A stretch of 64,000 nt of DNA from Lamellibrachia columna. Taxonomy: Eukaryota > Annelida > Polychaeta > Sabellida > Siboglinidae. The DNA lies in the NCBI GenBank assembly GCA_963662155.1, contig OY759266.1:59659010-59723009 (forward strand), given 5' to 3'. The notes below the pieces were generated by a model. That model did not search any database. It saw only the letters and a program-made list of their open reading frames with translations, and had not been told where the DNA came from. A program made the position numbers and the translations under genes. This document shows positions 28,769 to 43,260 of the stretch, in pieces (positions within the stretch are counted from its first letter, which is position 1; every line of letters starts with the position of its first letter).

Positions 28769-28814
28769 ATTAGTGTGGTATTGTTCCGAGGCTGACGCAG
28801 GTTCTAGCATGCTC

Positions 28815-28822
28815 TATATAAG
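28815..28822 (+). promoter_or_regulatory. TATA box of the + strand accessory gene
   Basis: TATATAAG, 73-80 bases before the ATG at 28895. A transcript start near 28845 would give a 5' leader of about 50 bases. This is the cleanest core promoter in the element. Confidence 0.65.
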
Positions 28823-28894
28823 ACGTCTGGGTTCGTCGTGTCGTCATAACAACCGCCATTGCCGTCGACACCGTTAGTAGCACACACACGCATA

Positions 28895-29712
28895 ATGTCT
28901 GTATTCGGCTTGCGCGATTGCATGGAGTTCGTCGTCGTCGCGGAACTCCTGCAGGCGGTACCTCTATTGCAGGGTATTGTGTGAGTATTTCTTTTATTTA
29001 TTTATTTATTTATTTCTATTTTGTTACTTTCATAGCTCTCCATAGCTCATACCTGTTTTAACTTATGCCTTTGCATATTTTGACTCTTATTGTGTCCTTT
29101 ACTTATTACAGCGTTCCATGTTTCAACTGGGCCTGCGTGCTCATCGAGTTGATGGAGGACGCCCCCCTACGCCGGAGCTGCCAGGCGACCGTCCTGTTTC
29201 GGGAGGCGCTCTACGATGCCGGTCTCCTGTCGGCCTTCGGTGTTCATGCCAGTCGTTGGCGCCACGTCATGAGTGACATTGCGTTTATGTACGGCGATGG
29301 ATTTCGCACCTCGACCGCCTCCCCAGAGTCGTGGGATGACGACTTGACCGCCATCACCGCCGCCGTCACCGACACTCACGCTGCCGACGAGGACTTCGAC
29401 GATGCCGGAGAGTGGGACGACGACGACATAGCCGCCATAGACACCGCCACCGACGCCCACGAGGTCGAGGTGATGGCCTTCCGGGATCATATGTCCAAAT
29501 GGGAGCGGGTGATGCATGAGTTGGTCCTCATCCACGCCCCATCGACCGCATCCGTTTTCCGTCACGTTCACCTCGGCCCCGTCCATCTCCCATCACTCTT
29601 CCGGCGTCGTCGATCTGTATCGCTACGAATTGCGTTGGCGCGCAAGTTGACCGCTCGAGCCGTCCGGAGGTCGTTGCTGACGGCATTCAACACCGTTCCA
29701 CAATGCCCTTGA
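28895..29712 (+). CDS. Two-exon acidic accessory protein (228 aa)
   Basis: Exon 1 is 28895-28980 (MSVFGLRDCMEFVVVAELL). The intron is 28981-29111 (GTGAGT to TTATTACAG), 131 bp with a TTTA repeat. Exon 2 is 29112-29712. The join keeps the frame and total coding is 687 nt including TGA. The intron-side reading of exon 2 has no conserved start, so splicing decides the gene. The protein has a helical N-terminal half, an Asp/Ala-rich middle (ADEDFDDAGEWDDDDIAAID) and a basic C-terminus (LFRRRRSVSLRIALARK). Two segments look alike: SRWRHVMSDIAFMYG and SKWERVMHELVLIHA. No family recognised. It is the only gene on the + strand of the Polinton. ATTAAA at 29800-29805 may end its transcript. Confidence 0.75.
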
Positions 29713-29722
29713 CTTTATTATA

Positions 29723-29723
<1 letters not shown>

Positions 29724-29765
<42 letters not shown>
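29724..29765. repeat. (CTA)n microsatellite
   Basis: About 13 CTA units directly after the + strand accessory gene. Confidence 0.95.
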
Positions 29766-29799
29766 GCTTTTATATTTGTACTTGTTCTTTTTTCGTTTT

Positions 29800-29805
29800 A
29801 TTAAA
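29800..29805 (+). terminator. Poly(A) signal variant
   Basis: ATTAAA 88 bases after the stop of the + strand accessory gene, in a T-rich 3' region. Confidence 0.4.
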
Positions 29806-30378
29806 TTTGCATCACCTTATATTCCCGTCTTGTATTGCGTTCTTGCTCCAACTGCGTGTTGGCACATTATATTATATTATATTTTATGTCCATTTTCGTC
29901 CTGCTACATTTTATTTAACGAACGGTCCGATTTCCCTCGTCCAGCGGTTATATTGTAGCCATGCATGTCGACTATTTATTCACTTTTACACATTCGTCTT
30001 ATCTTTATCGGTTTTAATTTTATCACGTATTTTGTCCACTACATATAACAGGCTATAACATGCAGCGGTCCCACATCAATGTCGTCACTGCAACTTAGTT
30101 GCTGTTTATCGCTTATTAGCTCAGCTAACTTGCTACATTGTACAGATTAGCGTCCTTTGATCTCGCGCTATGGCTCACAGCTGGATAAACGCTTCGGCTT
30201 ACAGTTAACTCCAGTCGTTCGGACGTCCAGTTGTCATTAGCTAACCACTCGGACTGGTCACTCCGTCGAGGTCACGGTCACGTGTTGTCGTGGGTGGGTG
30301 GGTGGGTGGGTGGGTGGTGGTGGGTGGGTGATATTACGTGTATTTTCTTTGTTCCTATGTCCATCATAGATGACCACC
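29806..30378. other. Polinton right subterminal spacer
   Basis: No gene seen. It contains a G-rich (GGGT)n run on the + strand at 30289-30330, with enough G-triplets for a quadruplex, followed by unique sequence up to the right inverted repeat. Confidence 0.6.
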
Positions 30379-30591
30379 GGTCACTGTTCGTTCCTCCTCC
30401 GGTCGCTAGGGGCGCGGCACGCGCATGCGCGCCACGCTGAGCCGCCGCCGCCGCCGCCAGGGGGCGCTCCAAGGTCTAGTGCTGCTTTCTGATTGGCTGC
30501 GCGCACTCATTAGCGGTGGGCGATATTAGGGTCGTTATTTTGATCTTTTGATGGCCCGATAAGGGGGACCCAAAAACCTCTGCTAACTACT
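30379..30591. repeat. Polinton right terminal inverted repeat
   Basis: 213 bp, the inverse of 12699-12910, ending GCTAACTACT. It has one extra CGG-type unit and lacks two bases of an A-rich stretch relative to the left end. Confidence 0.95.
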
Positions 30592-30597
30592 TTCGAC
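30592..30597. repeat. Polinton target-site duplication, right
   Basis: TTCGAC directly after the right terminus, identical to 12693-12698. Confidence 0.95.
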
Positions 30598-32660
30598 TAC
30601 AGTGCAGAAAGCCTCACCAGGGGTGTTGCCGCTAATGTAGAGATCGTCAGCGATTTTGGTTACACACCCTTCTTGTATCAGGTCTCCCAGAACTGTGGAC
30701 ATCAACTCTTCTAGGTGTGTCTCTGAACCAGGCACAACCATTACCGATCTGGTGTACACGCGAACCCCATTGAATGCAGTAGCCACACCGCAGTACTTCA
30801 TTGAGTCATGAGCAAGTGGGATCTGGTAAAATGCTTTTATAAGATCAGTGACAATGATGTAGTTCCACTTTGTTATCTGGCGGAGGACACTGTCGACACT
30901 TGGCATCAACGATGGCTGAGGCTTGCTGTACTGAGAGACAGCATCAAAGGAAGTGACGAGTCTACTGCCGCCATGAGGTTTTCTTACAAGAAATGACGGG
31001 ATGAGGTATTCTACCCTGACATTGACCTGCTCTTTAGTTTAGCGATGACACCGGCAGACTCACGCTCATCAAATTTGTCTTGAAGCTCATTTAGAGTACT
31101 TCTGGTGCACTGAGGGGGTCTTCCCTTTCGTTGTGGGGGCAAAGTGGGACCCATATTAGCAAAGACTTGAATCTTCCCGCTAGCTCCGTTACACAAGGAT
31201 GGCTGCTAATCGAACACGTCATCGAAGTATCTGTTTAGTGCATGGACATCTCCTTACTCAAACATGAGTCGGGGTCAATGGAAACCCCAGTGGCGTACAA
31301 TGTCGCACTGTTGTTGTTCGAGCTGAGTGATGTACAAGTTGAACGGAAGTCAGGATCCACAGTAGCAGTGACAGAGGCAATCTGACGTGTATGGCAGATG
31401 TGCTCGCCACTGCTAACCATAGGGACTCCGGTATCATTAAGGACACGCAGAGCTCCATCGACGGAGAGGATCTCTTGGGGAGAAGACCATGCTCGCTCAA
31501 GCTTACTCCACATGTTGGAACGACTGTCCATCCGCGGTTCGAGAGCCCACATTGTATCGGAGTTGCCGTCGTGAGGTGTATGTAGCTCCAGGTAATCTCC
31601 TGGGAAAACAACAGTCTTTCGGGGACTGCGCAGGGGGAAGGCTTTCATACGCCTTACAGAGAGAAAACTGGTTTTGCCACCCTCAGTTCCGTAATGGACA
31701 ATGTCGGCATCGCCGATAATGATTTGCTTCTTGCATGAGCGGACAGCTATATCATTGCGAACAAGGAAAGAATTCCCTACCAAAACATCGACATCAAGTT
31801 GTTTGACAACCAATGCATCGAGCTGGAACGGCAAGTGACCTCTGGTGACGTTGCAGTGCACTTCACCAATAGCATCCAAAGGAGTCAAACCATCAGCCTG
31901 ACGAGCAGTCTGGGATGCTGGTTTGATGGGTTGATGGGTAGATGGTACAAACAAACTGTGGATACACGTGGCATGTTGGTCGTAGCACCAGTATCAAGGG
32001 TCAGTACCATAGGATGATGTTGGTAGAAGGTGTACAGCACAGGTGACTGTACTACATTGACTCGGCGTGAGGAGAGACGACACCGAGTGGTCACTAATTA
32101 CGTTTTCAGGATCGTCATCGTCATATAGATCGACCTCGCCTTCGTCACATGCATCGTTGATCACGAGTCTTGACCAGCCCAAGGTTTTCTTGTCACTGTG
32201 AGGTAAGTAGCGGCATTCAATCAGGTTGTGACTGTTGGACGTCCGTCCTGCAGTTTTGCACAAGACACACGACTTGTGAGAGAATGTCCGCCGCCCATTA
32301 GATGAGACAGATTTGCGGTTGTAGCCGAAGCCACCCCCAATACGCGTAGCCCGAGTGTCCTCATTGGTGCGTAGCTCGTCCTGAAGGGAAGCCAGTGCTT
32401 GAGAGATATCTGGCTTTAGTGAAGCCAAAGAACGGTTGCGCAGCTCTGCGCCGTATCTTTGCTTCACGAGTAGCGGAAGGCCCGGGTTGATAAGTTGCAA
32501 CCAGACATAGACAACAGCGAGGGCGACACTTCTTCATCATCGACATCTGTATCAACTCCCTGGTGGGTGACGTCACAACCCACGGTGAGTAGATTGTACT
32601 AAACAAAAGCAGTGAGCCGCTGGAACAGATCCTCCGCACGCTCGTCTGGTTCAAGTCGAA
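30598..32660 (-). pseudogene. Ty3/gypsy-like element: gag, protease and RT start
   Basis: On the - strand from 32660 downward there is a gag end (RLEPDERAEDLFQRL; RYGAELRNRSLASL) and a zinc knuckle of CVLCKTAGRTSNSHNLIEC shape near 32270-32210. The retropepsin motif LTLDTGATTNM lies near 32010 and the rest of the protease at 31850-31720 (DVLVGNSFLVRNDI). The RT start follows ([34 protein letters not shown]) up to the catalytic ADDLYI near 30640. Frames shift several times, so it is a dead copy. The RT is cut by the Polinton just after the catalytic motif. At 32660 it meets the tail of another LINE and no LTR is seen. Confidence 0.8.
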
Positions 32661-34990
32661 TGTTATATATAAGATAAGATAAGAGATAAGATACGATTAA
32701 GATAAGATAAGTTTTATTACCAAGTAGCAAGTACAAGGAATTTGTAGTATTGTGGCGTTAGCACAAACATACACTCATGCACCCAATAACACATGGACTA
32801 AACATTACATATCACCAATCGTAATACTGAAAACAGTTGAAACAAACGAGAGTTATATAATAGATTTTTAAAAAAAACCCGACATTGCAACTACCTGCCA
32901 GAGACATTTATGATGGCTCCGTTTAAAAATCTCAGCGCTTGAGGATAGAAAATATTGTTGAATCTCGTCGTTTTAGTTTTTATGCAACGGTAGCACTTAT
33001 CGGAGGGAAGAAGTTCAAAGAGATGGTTGGCTGGATGATATTCGTCTTGTACATTACGCTTGGATTTACGCAAACTGCGAGATAGATAAAGAGACCTGAT
33101 GGACGGCATATTTAACCCGATTAGTTTAGAAGCGTTCTTGACGACTGATTCAATTTGATTAATTTCATCTTGGCTGGCGCGACCAAACCAGACAGTAATA
33201 GAAAATGACAAGACACTTTCAATAACTGCGCGGTAGAAACGTGTTAATATTGCTTGAGATAAGCCGAATCGTTTGAGGTGTATAAGGAAGTACATGTGTT
33301 TTTGTACTTTTTTAATGATGTCAATCGAGTTGTTACACCAGGAGAGATCTTTTGAAATAGTCGAACCCAAATAGTTTACAGAGTCGGCTTGTAAGACTTC
33401 AGCACCGTCAATGAAAGGGGGTGGATGGGTGTTTTCTTTTTGCGAAAATCAATGATCATTTCCTTCGTTTTGGATATGTTTAGTACCAGGTTGTTGTTCT
33501 TACACCAGCCAGCCAGTCTTTGAACTTCCTCTCTATACACAGACTCGTTAGCATTGTTGACACAGCCAATTACAGTGGTGTCATTCGAGAACTTAACCAT
33601 GCGAACAGATTGGTTACCAGATACACAGTCGTTTGTAAAGAGAGTGAAAAGGAAAGGAGAAAGCATGCAGCCTTGTGGGGCACCAGTGTTAAGAATAACA
33701 GGTTTGGAGAGAGAGTTGTTGACCTTGACAGATTGAGGCCTGTGAAGAAGCAGGATGCACATTCAGAGATACAACTTTTATCTAACAACTTCACAGGAAT
33801 TATGGTGTTAAAGGCCGAGCTAAAGTCTACGAAAAGAATCCTCGCATAAGTATTCGGTTGTTCCAGGTGATTCATAACATAATGTAAACCTAAGGCAACT
33901 GCATCGCCCGCAGATCTGTTAGTTTGATAAGCAAACTGGTGATGATCCAACTGACCGACCGTGGATGATTTCAGATAACGGAGCATGATATGTTCAAAAA
34001 CTTTCATTGCAACTGAGGTAAGTGCCACTGGACGGTAATCGTTCATGGTAGAGACTTTAGCCTTCTTAGGAATAGGTATAATCACTGAAGTTTTAAAACA
34101 CGTTGGAACTATGCACTGTCGTAAAGATGAATTGTAGACGTCAGCGAATACTGGAGCAAACTGATCGGCGCAATTCTTGAATGTATATGATGAGATGTTG
34201 TCAGGACCCGAAGCCCGGTAAGCGTCCTTGAAGATGGTGTAGCAGTAGTCCAGAGTTTTATTGTTACGAGTGTTGTTTGTATCGGGGTAGAACTTTCTTC
34301 AGATTAGTGTGATTGAAGTCACCCAGGATGATGATGACACTATCAGGGTAAGTTGTTTCTGCTGCCAACACGCGGGTAGTCAACTGGTTAATTGCACTGG
34401 TTGCGTTCGCGTCGGGCGGAATGTAAACACCCATTAAAACAACACTGGAGAATTCCCTCGGCGAGTAGAACGGTTTGTAGTTAACTGTGAGTGATTCAAG
34501 TTCAGGAGAACAGGAAGAGGACACAATAGTTGAATCATTGCACCACCGATGGTTGACAAGGAAGCATATTCCACCACCCCTTTCCTTGCCCGACAGTTCG
34601 CTTGATCTGTCGGCTCTAAGCAGAGTGTGGCCCGATGGGGTAACGGCAGCTTCAGGTGTCTATGGGTCAAGCCATGTCTCAGTAAAGCACAAAATGGAAG
34701 AGTCCTTGAATTCACGTTTGAAAGACAATAGGTGGAACAGTTCGTCTGTTTTGTTCTTGAGCGAGCGCACGTTAGCGAGAACAATAGCAGGAAGTGGTGG
34801 TCTAGAGCCGCGCCGACGAAATCTGCACAGTGCCCCGCCTCGTCTGCCCCGTTTGCGAGCGCGATGAAGCGTGGCGTGGTGGATTTCAGAAGTAGGCCGA
34901 GTAGAATTGATGACGGGAAAACATTCTCAGAGGCAAAGTTAGGTCGATAATCCTTATGCATTGAATCCAGAATAGTCAGCAAATGTTCAC
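32661..34990 (-). pseudogene. L2/CR1-like LINE, decayed
   Basis: The 3' end is at low coordinates, with a (TTATC)n tail (32665-32712). Pieces in shifting frames are an endonuclease end (LMGVYIPPDANA, IIILGDFNH; 34524-34264), RT fingers/palm (IIPIPKKAKVSTMNDYRPVA, SAFNTI; 34085-33570), the RT active-site region (33762-33376) and a C-terminal domain (33370-32891). The active site reads FSNDTT where FADD is expected, so the enzyme is dead even apart from frameshifts. It lies between the gypsy-like element and duplication copy B. Confidence 0.75.
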
Positions 34991-34994
34991 GCTC

Positions 34995-35037
34995 ATACAC
35001 ACGCACGCACGTACGCACGCACGCACGCACACACACA
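34995..35037. repeat. (ACGC)n/(AC)n microsatellite
   Basis: A CACGCACG-type run ending at the border where duplication copy B begins. Confidence 0.9.
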
Positions 35038-35154
35038 GCTTGTCATTTGAAACACTTTCAGAAGGGTATGATTCAAATGCTTAATAAAATATAACTTGAC
35101 ATGTCCCATTCACATAATTATTTCAGGGGAATAGCACACATGTTTATCAAGTAT

Positions 35155-35295
35155 AATCAAGTACTCATGTATACAACTGAGGCAATGTGGCATGAGTGAA
35201 ATTGCCCAAGATTCGAAACAGCATCATTAGGATTGGAACTCGGGTTCTCTCGACTGAGAGTCTGGTGTTCTAACCATTATGTCACCGTGCCCCAC
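35155..35295 (-). repeat. tRNA-derived SINE, copy B
   Basis: The counterpart of 1252-1378 with a fuller tRNA-like head (GCACGGTGACATAATGGTTA on the - strand). Confidence 0.55.
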
Positions 35296-35556
35296 TGACA
35301 GTAGCTGATAAGCAAATAGTACTGTTTTGGTAGTTGAATGGGAATTTCATATTAAAATGTTTATTTTTACAAATTTTATGTTTAAACATTTGGCTATTTT
35401 AGTATTGACCTAGAACAGTAATCAATATTATTATTAATTACATGAATGTTTGCAATCATAATAATTATATGCATACTGCATGCATAACTAAGCAAAGCTA
35501 AAGGTTGAAAACATTGCAATGAATTCTTTATATTAAGAAAACATGGTTGAAAAAAT

Positions 35557-37230
35557 TACTCTTTAACAAGATTTAACAAGATTGCCATCCCAAACAACAA
35601 GTTCCAGATAGCAAAGTGGACAAGGAAGCCATTGGCTTATCGAGAGTCCAAACATTTTCTCATCTATGTGTAGCCCACCCATATCAAATATCTGTCAATT
35701 CTATTTTTAAACATATTCACACTACTAGCATTAACACAATCATTTGGCAGTTTGTTCCATTCATTTATCACCCTCTGTGAGAAAGAGTACTTTCTCATGT
35801 CCAACCTACACTGCTCCTTAACTAATGCTGCTTTGTGTCCTCTGGTTCTACTGCCTTCTTTAAGTTTGAAGAACATATTCCTATCAACATCCTCATAACC
35901 GTTCACTATTTTAAATACTTCTATTTGGTCTCATCTTAGTCTCCTGGTCTCTAGTGTTGTCAAACCACATTGTAATAAGCGACTTTCGTAACTAAGGTCT
36001 CTCAATTCTGGAATCATTTTGGTTGCTCTTCGTTGTATTCTTTCTAGCTTGTCTATGTCCTTTTTACGATACGGCCTCCATGCTTGAATACAATATTCCA
36101 AATGTGGTCTAACTATTGCTTTGTACAGGGGTATAATTAGCTGCTTCTCCTTATACATGATAGTTCTCCTAATTAGCCCTAGAATTTGATTTCCTTTTGA
36201 AGCAGCAATCCCACATTGCTCTGAAACTTTCATGTCATCACTAAATGTTACTCCTAAGTCATTTTCTTGTGTGGTTCTACCTAGTACAGCATCCCCCATT
36301 TTATATTCTTCGTCTAAGTTTCCATGTCCTATGCGTATACATTTGCACTTCCCAAAATTTAATAACATTTGCCATTTTTCTGACCATTTAACTAATTTAT
36401 CTAGATCATCCTGTAAACTTTATTTATCTGTATCATTTGTAACCTTTCTGAATACTTTTGTGTCATCTGCAAATGTTAGTACTTTGCTAGATATGTCATC
36501 TTCTAGATCATTTATATATATATTAAAAACAGTATAGGGCCTAATACTGATCCCTGTGGTACCACACTCAAAACCGATTTCCAGTTTGAAATCTCACCGT
36601 CTACTATTACTCTCTGTCTTCTGTGTGTAAGCCACTTTTCTATCCAGTTGATTACATCATTACCTATACCATGGGCTTTTAGTTTAAGTACCAATCTTTG
36701 GTGTGGCACTTTATCGAAATCTTTCTGAAAATCTAAGTAGACAACATCCACTGGTGACCCGTCATCTACCCACTTTGTAATTTCTTCAAAAAAACACAAA
36801 TTAAATTAAATTATGTTTTACAAGGAATTCCACCATGTGGTCTCTAATTAATGTTTCGAGTACTTTACATACAACTGATGTTAAACTCGCTGGTCTGTAA
36901 TTTTCTGGCTTGTTCCTCGATCCCTTCTTAAATAGTGGCGTAATGTTTGCTTCTTTCCATTCTGATGGAACTATTCCTTCTTCTAGGGACAAGTTACACA
37001 ATTTTGCAAGTGGTGTACTAATTTGCTCAACAATTTCCTTAAGCAGTTTTGGTGGTATCCCATCAACTCCAGGTGATTTATTATCTTTCATCTTCTTAAT
37101 GTTGTTTGCTATCATTACAGGAGTTACAAATAACTGCCCTAAATGTTCTGATTTATTTCCCTCAAATTTAGTAAATGGAACTGAAAGTGAGCTGATATCT
37201 TCTGTGGTAAATACTGAGCTGCTCTTGCAT
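35557..37230 (-). pseudogene. CR1-type LINE, decayed 5'-truncated copy
   Basis: The same family as 7764-11665 in the opposite orientation, starting (3' end) with the tail TTTAACAAGATTTAACAAG. It carries RT to C-terminus pieces: SPGVDGIPPKLLKE (near 37070), a palm region with DFQKDFDKVPHQ and SVVPQGSVLGP (36799-36512), then the C-terminal domain (36368-35931 and 35906-35664). Stops and frameshifts separate the pieces, and AFDKV is changed to DFDKV. The endonuclease is missing. Copy A lacks it at the equivalent site, so it arrived after the duplication. Confidence 0.85.
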
Positions 37231-37255
37231 GCGAAGTCACTTAATTAGCCACTTG

Positions 37256-38074
37256 TATTACTGTGACCACGTGGCGTCGCCTATGACAAATGTTCTACGC
37301 TATTAACAGTGAATTTCGAAGGTTGTTCAATAATTCAGTCGTGATGAAGAGTGTTATTAATGAAAATAATGCAATAATTTTATAATGTTATTACGTTTTG
37401 TAAGACGTATACATTTCAGTGCCATCCACGTGAAAACAGGAAACATTACTTGCGACAAAAGTCCTAAAATATATATTTTAAAAGACCACGCACGGCAATA
37501 ATTTCACAATGAATATGTTGGTGTTTCAATATGGTTTATATATCTAACGATTAGTGAGTATTTTGCAATTTGATTGTGCTTACGAAACTACGTGCATTTG
37601 TTTTTGTCAAGTTTAACTTACGAAAACTAATCACACGGATCCTGAAAATTATGAAGATTGCGACAGTTTGTTCCCTAGTTATCACTAAATCAATGTATAC
37701 CCACGTGTCAATATAAAACATTATAAATCCATAGCATGCAGCAATTACACAAGAGCCAGTAAAACTTACCAAGTAGGCGGTGCTTAACATGTAAACATCT
37801 ATTGCGCATGACGCGAGCCTGTCAACTTCCTTTGGTTGTTACCCACTGTCACCACTCCATTTTGTGCAGACGTTCCCGTGAAGTACCAGTAGCCAATCAG
37901 CGTCATTATCGAGATTCTACACTAATTTTGTTTGCCTCATTTAACTTTTAACTCAGTTTGACAGTTGTGTCAATATAATCAAAGCTTAAGGTTAATTCGA
38001 ATTGCATCGTATACACTGATAAAAGTTCACTCTTATTTTTTTATTATCCAAATGCCCTATATCATCGAAATTAG
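37256..38074. other. No gene seen
   Basis: AT-rich unique sequence with only short frames. I see no RNA gene or repeat. Confidence 0.5.
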
Positions 38075-38845
38075 TTAATTATGTATGCCTCGTTTTTTTT
38101 TCGACGTTGACACACAGGAACCAATCACCCAGTGCTGTTGGCGCGATCTCGTTGACTTTGTCCGGGTAGTCATGGTCAGTTGAGATGAAGTCGGCGTCGT
38201 CGGCGTCTCGCTGGGTGGGCGGTCGGCTTGGAAGGCATCTGAATGGTTGTTTCGAGATACACGTTGAAGAGTACCGGCGACAGCGTGTGCCCTAGTGGAG
38301 TGCCGACTGTCGAGTTGAGTATCTTGACCACGTACTGGTATCGTTGGAACTTCGCGGCAAGCCACCGATGTTCCATCTGCTGTTGACCGTCGGCGTCGAA
38401 ATCCGCTTTGGTTTGGCGAAAGGAAGTCATTCACCTGGTCGGAGATCCGGTGCAATATGATGAGAGATAACGTTTTTCGTAGAGTCGTCAGAAGCACTAT
38501 TGGTCTTAGGCTGTTCAGATGGCCTAGATGTTTGCTGGGTTTCTGCAGTGCTATTAGTACCCCTGTGCCTACTTCCAGTGGGAGATGTTTCTCGAAGACT
38601 TCGTTGAACATGTCAGCGATGAATCTGGATAGTTCGGCAGGTGCGTACTTCAGAAGCTTGTTAAAACGCTCAACGGCCAATCTTTCCAGTTTCGATTTCC
38701 TAACTGCGCCGAATGTTAGGAACATCCTGTCTATATTGAATCGAACGACAAGGATCCTATGTTCACTGTTAGTCTGTCGTCCGTTGTACGATCGAGCGTC
38801 CTTCAGCAGTTGCCGGTGGGTCTGTTTACAGAAAGGACACAGCAT
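38075..38845 (-). pseudogene. Non-LTR retrotransposon RT fragment
   Basis: 256 codons are open on the - strand. The first part has a putative zinc/linker end (LCPFCKQTHRQLLKDARSY) and the RT fingers (FNEVFEKHLPLEVGTGVLIA, LRPIVLLTTLRKTLSLIIL, LSPNQSGFRRRRSTAD). It then jumps, with frame changes, to a palm piece (VGTPLGHTLSPVLFNVYLE, 38430-38176), skipping the DxxxAFD region. The catalytic motif is absent. A homologous scrap is at 1515-1888. Confidence 0.65.
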
Positions 38846-39229
38846 ATCTGGTTGTAGATTGAGACGACTCTACCTGAGGTCTTGTCATTTCGGTGTCCGG
38901 TCCATGAGGTTTAGCTGTGTTGCATAGAAACAAGTTCAATGTTCCGCGGAAGTGGACCAGTAATCCACCCGTCATATTTCTACGTCCCCGTCCGTGGCCT
39001 CCGATACGTCGTTCACCGTGCTTACGTGTGCTGGCCATCGCGTTCCAATCACCGACGATGAAGGCCATTGTAGACGAAGCGAGACTTGAGTACGTCGTCG
39101 AAATATAGTAGGTTAGATATGTATATATAATAATAGTTGATATATCCGCCCCTCGGTTTAACCACCGCATATCCGATCCCGCAGTACAACAATCGGAGAT
39201 CCGAAACCGCAGTCCAACCACGGGGGAGC

Positions 39230-39590
39230 TGCTCTCTATGGCATAGCCTCCGATGAGCCGCTTTCTACGGTATGGCCACTGAGGAGCCGCTCTCTACAGT
39301 ATGGGCACCGGGAGCTGCTTTCTACGGTATTGCCACTGAGGAGCCGCTCTCTACAGTATGGGCATCGGGAGCCGTTTTCTACGGTATGACCAATGGGGAG
39401 CCGCTCCCTGCGGCATGACCACAGGGGAGCCGTTCTCGACGATATGACCACATGGGAGCCGTTCTCTACGATATGACCACAGGGGAGCCGTTCTCTATGA
39501 TATGACCACATGGGAGCCGTTCTCTACGATATGACCACAGGGGAGCCGTTCTCTACGATATGACCACAGATGAGCCAATCTCTACGGTAT
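39230..39590. repeat. 30-bp minisatellite
   Basis: About 12 units of GAGCCGTTCTCTACGATATG plus ACCACAGGGG. The period is a multiple of three, which keeps chance frames open on both strands. No protein is implied. Confidence 0.9.
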
Positions 39591-40173
39591 GACCCTACAA
39601 CGTTTTTGGATGTCTTAAAACCTTTTCTTCGACAGCATGCCTTCACCCACTGTGTGTATTCGAGGAAGGATGTTTTACATAACGAATGTATCGTACGTGT
39701 ACGAATAATGCATTTGTGGTTTGCAAGTAGAATTAATTGTCGTGTTAGCAAGTGCTGACAAGAAATCTTAAACGTCTGGATAACTATTCTAATAGCTGTA
39801 AGTTATTATTTAAATTGAGCGTGTAAAAATTTGCAAATAAGTATTTTAGTCCGACATAATTATTATGAAATTGTAACACAGATTTAAATAGGGCAGGCAT
39901 ATTGTGATTGGTGTGCAGCAGGGGTCTCAACGTCCCATCTCCCACTTATTTGTTGGGCAACTTCCCACCATTTCTGAGAGTCCACCTCCCATATAACCTG
40001 CAGCACAGTACGTACATAGCTTCGTGCTAGACCGCTTGGTCGTTTATCTGATCGCTTATTGTATCGTGGCTTTAAACTTCCTCTTTGTCGTTACGCTTGG
40101 ATAGCTAAGAATACTGTGTAATTATGTGCAGTGACACACATACACACTTGGTAGTCGAGGTAGACACCACATC

Positions 40174-42810
<2,637 letters not shown>

Positions 42811-42825
<15 letters not shown>

Positions 42826-43260
42826 ACCTGTCGTTTGTATTAAGTGAACACATCGCCTGTACTAAGTAAACCCGTCGTCTGTAGTAGGTGAACTGGTCTG
42901 TTCTAAGTGAACCCATCATCTGTACTAAGTGAACCTGTCGTTTGAACTGAATGAAACTGTCGTCCGCAGTAAATGAATCCATCGCCTGTACTAAGTGAAC
43001 TCCTCTTTACTAAGTGAACCCAGCATCTGTACTAGGTGAAAACGTCGTCTGTACTATCTGAACCCATCGTTTGTACTAATTGAACGCGTCTGTACTAAAT
43101 GAACCTGGCATATGTACTAAGTGAACCCGCCGTCTGTTCTAAGTGAACCCGCCGTCTGTATTAAGTGAAACCGTCGTCTGCACTAAGTTAACATCTGTCA
43201 TCACTACTAAGTGAACCCGCCTTCTGCTTATAGTACCATCTGTACTATAAGTTAACCCAG
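42811..43260 (+). repeat. Degenerate 22-bp repeat after the collagen-like gene
   Basis: It starts in the last codons of exon 4, as in copy A, but has only about 18 diverged units. The nucleation is therefore ancestral to the duplication, and copy A later expanded and homogenised it. Confidence 0.85.

Larger units (their letters stand above)
12699..30591 (-). mobile_element. Complete Polinton/Maverick element
   Basis: 17,893 bp. It starts AGTAGTTAGC and ends with the inverse, has 212/213-bp terminal inverted repeats and is flanked by a 6-bp duplication TTCGAC. It encodes every hallmark: protein-primed PolB, retroviral-type integrase, FtsK/HerA packaging ATPase, adenain-like protease, and major and minor jelly-roll capsid proteins. 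All these frames are open. The core genes sit on the - strand and fill the left two thirds. The right third (24.6-30.3 kb) holds accessory genes on both strands. It is inserted in the RT gene of a - strand gypsy-like element, just downstream of the RT catalytic ADD motif. By family knowledge such elements are transposons that are probably also able to form virions. Confidence 0.97.
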
